From Bacteroidota bacterium (GTDB lineage: Bacteria > Bacteroidota > Bacteroidia > Chitinophagales > Chitinophagaceae), in assembly GCA_023423015.1 (NCBI GenBank), contig JAFAGE010000261.1, positions 1 through 10,582 on the forward strand: DNA of 10,582 bases, in the 5' to 3' direction. Below the pieces are notes generated by a model. The model had not been told where the DNA came from, ran no database searches, and saw nothing but the letters and a program-made list of their open reading frames with translations. Numbering within the stretch: position 1 is the stretch's first letter; each line of letters opens with the position of its first letter. The position numbers were made by a program, and so were the translations under genes. This document shows positions 1 through 8,600 of this stretch, in pieces.

Positions 1-1320
1 TCTCACATTGTGTGCACGAAGGAACCTGCCGATTGTATTTCCAAAGTGGCCGAAACCAGCGATGATAACGGGATTTTGTTCCTGTATATCATCCGCCTCA
101 CGCTCATCGCGGCGTATGCTTCGGATCACTCTCGGCTGTAAAATCCTGTCGTTGATCAGCAACACCACCGGAGTCAGTGCCATACTTATGGCAACCACTG
201 CCATCATGATATCGGATACGTGTTTTTCAATTATGCCTTCGTGCATGGTAAACGACAGCAGCACGAAAGCAAATTCCCCAACCTGGCACAATGCAAGAGA
301 AAATAATAAGTTCTGGCTTAGCGTCATTTTTGCCCACCTACCCAGGGCGAACAACACCGCACTTTTTAATACCATAAAAAATAAAACCAATCCAAGAATG
401 AGCAATGGGCTCTGAAGCAACATTGGGAAATTAATGGACGCTCCAACAGCGATAAAGAAAAGACCTAGCAGCAGGCCTTTGAACGGTTCGATATCACTTT
501 CCAGTTCATGGCGGTACTCGCTGTTTGCCAGCACTACGCCTGCAAGAAAAGTTCCGAGTGCCGGGCTCATGCCTATCTGCGTCATCAATACGGTAATACC
601 TACAACGAGCAATAAGGCAGTTGCCGTAAATAATTCACGCAGGCGGGTAGCTGCTATTATGCGAAACAGTGGACGGATGAGATAACGGCCCGCCAGTACG
701 ATTCCTGCAACACTACTCATCACCACCAGCGTATGTGCCCAGCCGGGAAGATCTGAAACGAGCGTACGGCCTGTGTGGTTAACATCGGTGCTGCCTGCAT
801 GTAGTGACAGCAGAGGCAGGAATGCAAGCATTGGGATCACTGCAATATCCTGGAACAGTAAGACAGAAAAGGCATTCTGACCCGCCACCGTTTTGGTCAA
901 CCCCTTTTCATGCAGCGATTGTAATACGATGGCGGTTGACGACATTGATACGATCATGCCTAATGTGATGGCAGTGCGCCAGTCAAGATCTGCGAGCATA
1001 ACGATGCCCGCTGCAATAACGCTTGTTAAGAGCACTTGCAGACCGCCCAATCCAATGATTGCACCACGTGAGCTCCATAATTTCTCGGGCTCGAGTTCAA
1101 GACCCACTAAAAAAAGCATCATCACCACGCCAAATTCCGCGAAGTGCATGATGTCTTCTCCTTCGGATCCCACAAATCCTAGCACTGCCGGACCGATTAC
1201 GATACCTGCGAGCAGATATCCGAGCACGGAGCCAAGGCCAAGTTTTTTTGAAACGGGTACCATGACAACTGCTGCCGCCAGGTATACCATCGCCTGAAAT
1301 AAAAAGGATTGTTGATCCAT
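1..1320 (-). CDS. KefB/KefC-type cation:proton antiporter (CPA2), 3' end cut by window edge
   Basis: This is an inner-membrane monovalent cation (K+ or Na+)/H+ antiporter of the CPA2 family. The 440 visible residues are the start of the protein. Residues 1-395 are a many-helix membrane domain with Kef hallmarks: GYLLAGIVIGP (34-44), GLELEP (73-78), QDIAVIP (157-163), the SEYRHELESDIEPFKGLLLG stretch (267-286) that closely matches E. coli KefC, FFIAVGAS (288-295) and QVGEFAF (346-352). A charged linker follows (about 400-415), then VIIAGFGHFG (418-427), the GxGxxG dinucleotide-binding start of a TrkA-N/RCK domain, where the window ends. The start ATG at 1318-1320 fits the family's N-terminus; no Shine-Dalgarno is seen. 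E. coli Kef proteins are gated by glutathione adducts, but the binding residues lie off the window, so glutathione control cannot be judged. The divergent neighbour is a small membrane protein. Family call is secure; the transported ion is inferred. Confidence 0.93.
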   Translation of the reverse strand, partial: MDQQSFLFQAMVYLAAAVVMVPVSKKLGLGSVLGYLLAGIVIGPAVLGFVGSEGEDIMHFAEFGVVMMLFLVGLELEPEKLWSSRGAIIGLGGLQVLLTSVIAAGIVMLADLDWRTAITLGMIVSMSSTAIVLQSLHEKGLTKTVAGQNAFSVLLFQDIAVIPMLAFLPLLSLHAGSTDVNHTGRTLVSDLPGWAHTLVVMSSVAGIVLAGRYLIRPLFRIIAATRLRELFTATALLLVVGITVLMTQIGMSPALGTFLAGVVLANSEYRHELESDIEPFKGLLLGLFFIAVGASINFPMLLQSPLLILGLVLFFMVLKSAVLFALGRWAKMTLSQNLLFSLALCQVGEFAFVLLSFTMHEGIIEKHVSDIMMAVVAISMALTPVVLLINDRILQPRVIRSIRRDEREADDIQEQNPVIIAGFGHFGNTIGRFLRAHNVR

Positions 1321-1369
1321 GTAGTGTGTTGTGGAATTACAATTGTAGAGAAATTACCATATAATGAAA

Positions 1370-1435
1370 TTAAGACACTTGTTTGAACTGCATTAAAATG
1401 AAGATCAACGTTAAATTTCTTTTAAGTGTCCTTAA
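1370..1435. repeat. Imperfect inverted repeat between the antiporter and small membrane protein genes
   Basis: TTAAGACACTT at 1370-1380 is the reverse complement of AAGTGTCCTTAA at 1424-1435 apart from one extra C, giving 11 paired positions with a single bulge and a 43-nt spacer. An AACGTT palindrome (1407-1412) lies inside the spacer. It sits in the 189-bp region between the divergent genes, so it could be a pair of half-sites for a regulator or form a hairpin in a leader transcript. The region is AT-rich and the spacer is long, so chance is a real alternative. Confidence 0.35.
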
Positions 1436-1451
1436 AAAACAACAATCGTTA

Positions 1452-1459
1452 TAAGTTTG
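1452..1459 (+). promoter_or_regulatory. Candidate Bacteroidota -7 promoter box (TAnnTTTG)
   Basis: TAAGTTTG matches the Bacteroidota sigma-A -7 consensus TAnnTTTG exactly. It lies 50 bp upstream of the ATG at 1510, which would give a leader of about 40-45 nt. No clear -33 TTTG/TTG element is visible at the expected distance, so the site rests on the -7 match and its position. Confidence 0.4.
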
Positions 1460-1495
1460 CATCCACACGGCATAGCGTTTGCAATATTGTTGTAC

Positions 1496-1501
1496 AAAAG
1501 G
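1496..1501 (+). promoter_or_regulatory. Possible ribosome binding site choosing the ATG at 1510
   Basis: AAAAGG lies 8 nt before ATG 1510 and is the best Shine-Dalgarno-like match in this window. It supports starting the small membrane protein at 1510 and not at the in-frame GTG at 1426, which would add 28 polar residues, would precede the candidate -7 box, and has no such site. Confidence 0.4.
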
Positions 1502-1509
1502 TAAAGTCC

Positions 1510-1827
1510 ATGCAAAAAAGGTATTTGGGGTATTTGTTGTTAGTATTAGGATTAGCAGGAATGGCATTAGCCGGATATTTATTCGTTGTGGGAACAGGCG
1601 GAAGGATGCACCTGATAGAAGTAACCAGTTTTATGGTAGTTGGTGCAGCTTGTTTCTTTGCCGGCATCAATTATATTTACGAATCTGCCAACACCTTCAC
1701 CATGGACCACCTGAAGGTTACACCTGAATTCGAAGAGGTATCGCCGATACAACAACAATGGAGAACGATCCATGTAGCCAGCAGGCAACCTTCTACTACA
1801 CAGGTACGCGAAAAGGCAACTGTTTAA
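1510..1827 (+). CDS. Small two-helix membrane protein of unknown function
   Basis: I do not recognise this 105-residue protein. It starts MQKRYLGYLLL and has two hydrophobic segments, about residues 5-27 and 37-57, joined by a short loop (GTGGRMHLIE). A hydrophilic tail of about 45 residues follows, containing EFEEVSP and ending REKATV. The one or two positive residues before helix 1 suggest that both ends face the cytoplasm. The ATG at 1510 was chosen because helix 1 begins just after it and AAAAGG precedes it; an upstream GTG at 1426 is less likely. It is divergent from the Kef-type antiporter gene, and its stop codon (1825-1827) overlaps the stop of the convergent glucosidase gene. The two-helix pattern, own promoter-like box and ribosome site argue for a real gene, but no homologue comes to mind. 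A role with the antiporter is only a guess from position. Confidence 0.7.
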   Translation: MQKRYLGYLLLVLGLAGMALAGYLFVVGTGGRMHLIEVTSFMVVGAACFFAGINYIYESANTFTMDHLKVTPEFEEVSPIQQQWRTIHVASRQPSTTQVREKATV

Positions 1828-4451
1828 CGATTATTTCGCGTTCCATATTCGCTGATAAGTTCTGCAACCAAGGCTGTCCAACCCGTTTGATGGCTCGCGC
1901 CCAGGCCTTTACCGCTGTCACCATGAAAGTATTCGTAGAATAAGACGAGGTTTTCATTTTCCGGCTGGCGATAGAACCAGCTATATTCATCGTTGTAGAT
2001 TCTCCTGTTTCCGTTTTCATCTTTTTCGAAAAGACTAATCACACGCCGGGTCAATTCATCAGCTACTTCCAAAAGATTCATCTTATTCCCGGAACCAGTG
2101 GGACATTCCACCAGCAGGTTATCGCCATAGAACTTACCATATGTTCTGATGGATTGAATAATCAGGTAATTGATAGGCATCCATACCGGTCCCCGCCAGT
2201 TCGAGTTTCCTCCATAGATGTCGGAGGTTGAATCGCCGGGATCATAGCGTATGGTGTACTGAATACCATCAACGGTAACTGAATAGGGATGTTCTTCATG
2301 CTTCTTCGATAAAGCACGTATACCTCCTTCAGACAAAAATTCCTGTTCGTCGAGCAAACGACGTAGCAGGTGAACGAGGCGATCCTGAGGTACCAATGAA
2401 AGGAGAATCTCCGATCCGTCGCCCCTTTCTTCATTTGGCCAGAACTTGTTGTTCTTTCGCCGGTAGTTCTCAAACCAGCTTATTCTTTTTCTGAAGTCGG
2501 TGAGTTTCTGGAAAATATTGTTTGGAATGGTAGACACGGCAAACAGTGAAGTCAATCCAACAATCGATTGAATCTTCAGTGGAATAGGTTCACTGCCCGG
2601 CACCACGAGAACGTCGTAAAAGAACTTGTCTTCGTCGTTCCAAAGATGATGACTGTTCAAAGCTTCGGCAATCAAAACGAAATGTTCGAAGAATTTTGTT
2701 GCCATGTCTTCGAATGAAGCGTCGTGACTGGCTATTTCAATAGCCATCTCCATCATGTCGAGTGCATAAGTGCCCATCCAGCTTGTTCCATCGGCCTGCT
2801 CGAGTTTCATCGAGCCGGTGAAATGAAAGTTGCGGTTGAACACACCGATATTATCAAGGCCAAGAAATCCTCCCTCAAAGATGTTGTTGCCGTTAACGTC
2901 TTTTCGGTTGATCCACCAGGTGAAATTGATTAACAGTTTTTGAAATATCTTTTTCAGGAACTGAATGTCACCCGTTCCCTTTTGTTTTTTTTCAATATAG
3001 TATACCTGCATAGCCGCCCAGGCGTGTACAGGTGGATTCACATCGCTGAAGTTCCATTCATATGCGGGCAGCTGACCATCGGGCTTCATATACCATTCGC
3101 GCATGATCAGCAGCAGTTGATGCTTTGCGAATGTGGGATCGGCCACAGCCATCGAGATTGTTTGAAATGCCAGGTCCCATGCAGCATACCAGGGATATTC
3201 CCATTTGTCGGGCATTGAAATGATGTCCTGGTTTTTGAGATGCCTCCAATCGTTGTTGCGGCCGGTAAGTTTTCCGTTGCTCACCGGCGACACTCCGTCG
3301 CTGGTTGTTAGCCAGGTCTCCACGTCATAATGATAGTACTGCTTGCTCCAGAGCAGGCCTGCAAGTGCCTGCCTTTGTATGCGGGCCATGTCTTCGCTCA
3401 TTCCCGTGGGCAGGATGGCATTATAATATTCATTCGCCTCTTCCTTTCTCGTTTGGAAAATTTCTTCAAAGCCTTTGCTGAAGGGTACTTCAATCAGTTC
3501 GCTGCTGAGCCTGCAGAATACGGTTTTAGTGGCACCGCCCGCCAGCTTCATCCGATATACAGGGGCACATTTGGTTCCCATCTTCCTGTTCCGAAGCGCC
3601 TGAACATTTTCTCCATTAATGATGGCTTCATGAAACGCATCCTTTGTGAAGATGGATTCGTTAGGCATGTTGCTCACCTTCATTCGATTTGTTTCATTAT
3701 CGGTGAAGAGTAAGTCGGCCGGCTGTTGGAAATAAAAATAGTAGTTCGGCAGCCTGGGGTGTTCAGTTCTTACGCTGGTTTTCGAAAGAAAAGAAATGGA
3801 GGGCTTTTGAGGATAGTTATGGTTCCACCACCTGTTGTAAAACCACAGCGTTGGTAATAATGTCAGTTCGGCCGTCTTGGTATACCGGTTGGTAACATCA
3901 ATTCTGATAAATATGTCCGTGGGTCCCTGCTTGGCATAAGTTACTTTTACATCGAAATACTGCTTGTCGTTGAAGATACCCGTATCCAGGATTTCGTATT
4001 CGGGCTCGTTGCGCGAACGACGGCGATTCTCCTCCCGCAGCTTTTCGTAAGGAAATTCCTGTTGCGGATATTTGTACAGGTATTCCATGTAGTAGTGTGT
4101 AGGAACATTATCGAGGTAATAATAAAGTTCCTTTACGTCTTCGCCATGGTTGCCTTCGCCGTTGCGAAGACCGAACAGCCGCTCTTTTAATATGGGATCT
4201 TTGCCATTCCAGAGGGCAACAGCAAAGCAGATATTCTGAAACAGGTCGGAAATGCCTGCAATTCCGTCTTCGCCCCAGAGGTACGACCGATATGCTGCGT
4301 GATCAAAGGGGAAGTAATGCCACGCATTACCGTCGGAACTGTAGTCTTCTCTTACAGTTCCCCATTGGCGTTCGCTGAGGTATGGACCCCATTGTACGAG
4401 TGGTACGGTTTTTCCGGCATTCACTGCCAGCCGCTGGTGTTCTGCTGTCAT
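1824..4451 (-). CDS. GH63/MGH1-like glucosidase (cytoplasmic, YMR196W-type)
   Basis: Predicted exo-acting glycoside hydrolase of the GH63-related, (alpha/alpha)6-barrel type, 875 residues, usually annotated simply as glucosidase; the yeast YMR196W protein belongs to this group. There is no signal peptide, so it should work in the cytoplasm. The N-terminal half (about 1-340) is a beta-rich domain with strongly conserved WGPYLSERQWGTVREDYS (21-38), DHAAYRSYLWGEDG (50-63) and LWFYNRWWNH (202-211). The barrel runs from about 355 to 870. WYAAWDLAF (421-429) holds D426, the likely general acid. NSNWRGPVWMPINYL (749-763) is the typical GH63 motif. FYEYFHGDSGKGLGASHQTGW (838-858) holds E840, a candidate general base. 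Residue roles are by analogy to GH63. The true substrate (alpha-glucoside, glucosyl- or mannosylglycerate, short oligosaccharide) cannot be read from the sequence. The ATG at 4449-4451 has no Shine-Dalgarno. The gene diverges from the OYE gene; its TAA (1824-1826) overlaps the stop of the convergent small membrane protein gene. Confidence 0.88.
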   Translation of the reverse strand: MTAEHQRLAVNAGKTVPLVQWGPYLSERQWGTVREDYSSDGNAWHYFPFDHAAYRSYLWGEDGIAGISDLFQNICFAVALWNGKDPILKERLFGLRNGEGNHGEDVKELYYYLDNVPTHYYMEYLYKYPQQEFPYEKLREENRRRSRNEPEYEILDTGIFNDKQYFDVKVTYAKQGPTDIFIRIDVTNRYTKTAELTLLPTLWFYNRWWNHNYPQKPSISFLSKTSVRTEHPRLPNYYFYFQQPADLLFTDNETNRMKVSNMPNESIFTKDAFHEAIINGENVQALRNRKMGTKCAPVYRMKLAGGATKTVFCRLSSELIEVPFSKGFEEIFQTRKEEANEYYNAILPTGMSEDMARIQRQALAGLLWSKQYYHYDVETWLTTSDGVSPVSNGKLTGRNNDWRHLKNQDIISMPDKWEYPWYAAWDLAFQTISMAVADPTFAKHQLLLIMREWYMKPDGQLPAYEWNFSDVNPPVHAWAAMQVYYIEKKQKGTGDIQFLKKIFQKLLINFTWWINRKDVNGNNIFEGGFLGLDNIGVFNRNFHFTGSMKLEQADGTSWMGTYALDMMEMAIEIASHDASFEDMATKFFEHFVLIAEALNSHHLWNDEDKFFYDVLVVPGSEPIPLKIQSIVGLTSLFAVSTIPNNIFQKLTDFRKRISWFENYRRKNNKFWPNEERGDGSEILLSLVPQDRLVHLLRRLLDEQEFLSEGGIRALSKKHEEHPYSVTVDGIQYTIRYDPGDSTSDIYGGNSNWRGPVWMPINYLIIQSIRTYGKFYGDNLLVECPTGSGNKMNLLEVADELTRRVISLFEKDENGNRRIYNDEYSWFYRQPENENLVLFYEYFHGDSGKGLGASHQTGWTALVAELISEYGTRNNR

Positions 4452-4508
4452 TACTAATTTTTGTTAGGATATATGGTTAGCAATCGCGAAACAATAATGC
4501 GCAAAACG

Positions 4509-4544
4509 CAAAGCATAAAGCTGGTGCACGATGCTTTATACAAA
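4509..4544 (-). promoter_or_regulatory. Weak candidate promoter for the glucosidase gene
   Basis: Reading the minus strand, TTTG (4541-4544) is followed after 23 nt by TATGCTTTG (4509-4517). This resembles the Bacteroidota -33/-7 pair, but the -7 element has three bases instead of two between TA and TTTG, and the spacing is at the long end. It overlaps the dyad, so a protein bound there could block it. Confidence 0.22.
4510..4539. promoter_or_regulatory. Dyad in the glucosidase/OYE divergent region: candidate operator
   Basis: Two overlapping 7-bp inverted repeats share one centre region: AAAGCAT (4510-4516) with ATGCTTT (4531-4537), and ATAAAGC (4515-4521) with GCTTTAT (4533-4539). A GTGCAC palindrome (4524-4529) lies almost exactly in the middle. 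This layered symmetry sits in the 140-bp region between divergent genes, where a shared regulator would bind. No regulator gene is next to it, so the binding protein is unknown. It is not followed by a T-tract, so a terminator is unlikely. Confidence 0.4.
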
Positions 4545-4591
4545 CGGGTTAAAGATAAAAGGATATAGCGAAACACGATAAAAGTAATATT

Positions 4592-5653
4592 ATGCCTAAG
4601 CTCTTCGATAGTTTACAGATAAGAGGAATAGAATTAAGAAACAGGATAGTGGTATCGCCCATGTGCGAATATTCATCGGAGGATGGCTTCGCAAACGACT
4701 GGCACCTGGTGCACCTTGGCTCCCGTGCTGTAGGCGGTGCAGCGCTGGTGATGACAGAGGCAACGGCCGTGTCGCCAGAGGGCCGCATTTCACCCTGGGA
4801 TCTCGGCATCTGGAAAGACGAACACATAGATTTTCTGAAACGCATCACCACATTTATAGAAGCGCACGGAGCCGTTGCGGGAATGCAGCTGGCACACGCC
4901 GGCCGCAAAGCCAGTGTAGATCGCCCATGGAAAGGAGGGAAGTTTATCAGCGAAAAAGAAGGAGGCTGGATACCAGTTGCTCCGTCACCCGTTCCATTCC
5001 GCGAAACCGATGCAGTTCCGAAAGAAATGTCGAAGGCCGATATCCGGAAATTTATCGACGACACTACAAACGCTGCAATACGTGCATTAAAAGCCGGTTT
5101 TAAGGTGATTGAAATACATGCAGCACACGGATACCTGTTGAACGAGTTTATGTCGCCGGCTTCTAATTTTCGCAAAGACGAGTATGGCGGAAGCTTCGAT
5201 AACCGGATCCGTTTGTTGCTGGAGGTTATTGAATCCGTCGATTCAGCATGGCCGAAAGATTACCCGGTGTTTTTGAGAATATCAGCAAGTGAATGGTCTC
5301 AATCGGGCTGGACACCGGATGATTCCGTTCAGCTCGCAAAGGTTTTAAAAGGTGGGCGCGTAGACCTGATCGATTGCTCCAGTGGCGGAAACGTTCCCAA
5401 AGCGAAGGTGGAAATAGGTCCGTTGTACCAGGTGCCATTCGCGGAGAAAGTGAAAAAAGAATCGGGTATGATGACGGGTGCAGTTGGATTAATTACGACT
5501 GCTCAGCAGGCAAATGAAGTTATCGAAACCGGAAAAGCAGATGTTGTGTTACTCGCGCGTCAGCTTCTTCGTGATCCCTATTTTCCGCTGCACGCCGCAA
5601 AAGAGCTTGGGGAAGAAATTCAATGGCCACCACAATACGAACGCGCTAAATAG
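4592..5653 (+). CDS. Old Yellow Enzyme, YqjM/NamA-type NAD(P)H:flavin oxidoreductase
   Basis: Cytoplasmic FMN-dependent ene-reductase that uses NAD(P)H to reduce C=C bonds conjugated to carbonyl or nitro groups; in vivo it is usually linked to detoxifying electrophiles or to oxidative stress. The 353 residues form one TIM barrel. By analogy with Bacillus YqjM, visible key residues are C25 and Y27 in VSPMCEYSS (flavin tuning and substrate binding), Q99 in GMQLAHAGRK, H176/H179 with Y181 in EIHAAHGYLL (substrate anion-hole pair), R229, and LARQLLRDP (321-329) for FMN phosphate binding. The dimer/FMN motif SPASNFRKDEYGGSFDNR (188-205) is intact. The C-terminus PPQYERAK ends with R351 where YqjM has its arginine finger, which reaches into the partner's active site; this supports the thermophilic-like class. 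The start at 4592 gives the usual N-terminus (LFDSLQIRGIELRNR). The gene is divergent from the glucosidase gene and convergent with icmF, 2 bp apart. Physiological substrate unknown. Confidence 0.95.
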   Translation: MPKLFDSLQIRGIELRNRIVVSPMCEYSSEDGFANDWHLVHLGSRAVGGAALVMTEATAVSPEGRISPWDLGIWKDEHIDFLKRITTFIEAHGAVAGMQLAHAGRKASVDRPWKGGKFISEKEGGWIPVAPSPVPFRETDAVPKEMSKADIRKFIDDTTNAAIRALKAGFKVIEIHAAHGYLLNEFMSPASNFRKDEYGGSFDNRIRLLLEVIESVDSAWPKDYPVFLRISASEWSQSGWTPDDSVQLAKVLKGGRVDLIDCSSGGNVPKAKVEIGPLYQVPFAEKVKKESGMMTGAVGLITTAQQANEVIETGKADVVLLARQLLRDPYFPLHAAKELGEEIQWPPQYERAK

Positions 5654-5655
5654 TT

Positions 5656-8600
5656 TTACATATTCCTGCGATAACGCCCGCCTACGTCGTATAAGGCATG
5701 GGTTATCTGGCCCAGCGAGCAGTATTTCACCGTTTCCATGAGTTCAGTAAAAATATTTTTGTTCTGAATGGCAGCCTGTTGAAGCCGTTTCAATGCAATA
5801 GGAGCATTGCGCGCGTTTCTTTCCTTGAAAGCTTCAATGTTTTTCACCTGTTTTAATCTTTCTTCTTCGGTGCTTCGGATCACTTCATGCGGAATCTGAG
5901 TGCGGCTGCCTTCTTTTCCAAGGAAGGTATTCACGCCAACAACGGGCAGTTCTCCTGTATGTTTCATGTGTTCATACAACAGGCTTTCTTCCTGTATCTT
6001 ATTTCGCTGGTACATTCGCTCCATTGCCCCCGGCACACCACCACGTTGGTTCAGACGCTCGAACTCTGCTATCACAGCTTCTTCCACCAGGTCGGTAAGC
6101 TCGGTAATGATGAATGAACCCTGGTTGGGATTCTCGTTTTGTGCTGTTCCAAGTTCTTTGTTGATGATCAGCTGAATGGCAAGAGCTCTTCTTACGGAGT
6201 TTTCGGTTGGCGTAGTTATCGCTTCGTCGTATGCGTTTGTATGCAGACTATTACAATTATCATAAATGGCATAAAGTGCCTGCAGCGTGGTGCGGATGTC
6301 GTTGAAGTCAATTTCCTGTGCGTGCAGGCTTCTACCGCTTGTTTGAATATGGTACTTCAGTTTCTGGCTGCGTTCATTCCCGTTGTATATGTTTTTGATG
6401 GCTTTTGCCCATATACGGCGAGCCACCCGGCCAATTACAGAATATTCAGGATCCATTCCATTGCTGAAAAAGAAACTCAGGCTCGGAGCAAAGTCGTCGA
6501 TTTGCATGCCGCGCGATAAGAAATATTCCACGTACGTAAAACCATTCGCAAGCGTAAACGCAAGCTGCGTAATCGGGTTTGCACCTGCTTCTGCTATGTG
6601 GTATCCGCTTATACTTATACTGTAAAAATTGCGCACCTGGTTAGCGATAAAAAACTCCTGAACATCTCCCATCATCTTAAGTGCAAACCCGGTGCTAAAG
6701 ATGCAGGTATTTTGTGCCTGGTCTTCCTTCAATATATCAGCCTGCACGGTTCCGCGTACCTGGGAAAGAACTTCCTTTTTTATTTTTTCGTAAACGGGAT
6801 GACCGATTCTGGAGTCCGTTGCCACGTCGCAAGAGTCGGCGACACGAATACTTTGCTTTTCCCATTGCTGGTCGATCGCCGCATTCAGGAAAAATGCGAG
6901 CATCATCGGTGCAGGACCATTGATGGTCATGCTAACAGATGTGTTCGGCGCGCATAAATCGAACCCGCTATATAATATTTTCATATCGTCGAGCGAAGCG
7001 ATACTTACTCCTGCATTGCCAATTTTACCAAAAACGTCCGGGCGCATACCTGGGTCTTCACCGTACAAGGTAACACTGTCAAAAGCAGTGGACAGCCGTA
7101 TGGCACTCTGCCCTTCGCTGAGATAATGGAAGCGTTTATTGGTTCTTGCAGGTCCGCCTTCTCCGGCAAACATGCGTGCGGGATATTCGTCCGTTCTTTT
7201 CAATTCATAAACACCGGCTGTGAATGGAAATCTGCCAGGCAAATTTTCCAAAAGCAACCAACGAAGTCTGTCGCCCCAATCCGAAAATCGTGGTAAAGCA
7301 ATTCTTGGTACAGCAGTGCCGGACAACGATAAATTTTTAAGCGGACTTTTTATCGTCTTTCCCCGTACTTCATATTGGAGGTAGTCGCCGCTATAGGTTA
7401 CCTGCATATCGTTCCATGAATCAAGCAGCGTAAGGCATTCGGCATCCAGTTGTTCCCGAGTATTTTTTATTAAGGCAGAAATGTGGTTCCGTGATATTTC
7501 GTCTACAAGGGGCAAAGATTCGTTCAGGCAATACAGATGCGACGCGATTTTACATTGCACATTTACCCGGTTGACGTAACGGCGGTGATGCTCAGCAATT
7601 GTAGCGAGATAATTAGCCCTGTTCGCCGGAACTATTGTTCGCGGAAGCTCGGGATATGATTGACCGAACCCGGATTCAATTGAAATTCCTGATTTTTCTT
7701 TCATGATTTTGCAAAGCGCATGAAAAACTTCATTCACACCTGCATCGTTGAACTGTGAAGCGACAGTTGCGTACACCGGCAGTTCATCGTCGGTTGCAGT
7801 AAAGCGGTTTGCATTCCGTTTATATTGTTTTCGCACGTCGTGTAAGGCATCGAGTGCACCTGGTTTATCGGTCTTGTTCACCACAATCAGGTCGGCGAAA
7901 TCGAGCATGTTTATTTTTTCGAGCTGCGAGGCTGCGCCGAATTCTGGTGTCATTACGTACATGCTGATGTCGCACAAACCAAGTATTGAAGTATCGCCCT
8001 GGCCCGCACCTGCGGTTTCGACGACGATAATATCGTAACCTGCATTTTTGCAAATGCCGATAGACACTCCCACATGTGCACTTAATGCCTGGTTGTCGGC
8101 CCGTGAAGCTAATGAACGCATATATACCCTGGGATGATGAACCGAATTCATGCGAATACGGTCACCCAGAAGCGCGCCTCCCGTTTTCTTACGGCTCGGG
8201 TCAACACTGATTACGGCTATTGTCAGATGTTGTGATGATGATAAGAAACGCCTGACGAGTTCATCGGCCACCGACGATTTACCGGAACCTCCTGTTCCCG
8301 TAATTCCGATAACAACGTTATGCGAACCAGATGTAATTGTGGGTGAGATATCACTCACATCGTTATCAGCGATTCCTTCTTCAGCTTCGGTAATTTTTCG
8401 GGATATCCGGCGTACGTCGCGCAATTCACCCAATGGCGCATTCCCCTTCCATGTTTTGGAAGCATTCCAGTAATTTCGGATGGATACTTCGTCGCGGCAA
8501 TACATCAACACATCATCAATCATGCCTTCCAGGCCAAGCGTACGGCCATCATCCGGCGAATAGATACGGGTGATTCCATATCGGTATAATTCTTCGGCTT

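Noticed and set aside
8..1297. Three plus-strand open frames (8-415, 434-685, 893-1297)
   Set aside because: All are antisense to the antiporter gene, whose minus-strand translation is a continuous Kef-type protein; their Ser/Thr/Met-rich make-up is typical of the complement of membrane protein codons.
1426..1509. Upstream GTG start extending the small membrane protein by 28 residues
   Set aside because: The extension is polar and unlike a membrane protein N-terminus, begins upstream of the candidate -7 box, and has no ribosome binding site; ATG 1510 has AAAAGG at 8 nt.
4549..5175. A 208-codon open frame on the minus strand opposite the OYE gene
   Set aside because: It lies antisense to a strongly conserved flavoenzyme whose motifs are all in the plus frame; the translation is low-complexity and Ser/Pro/Ala-rich with no recognisable domain.
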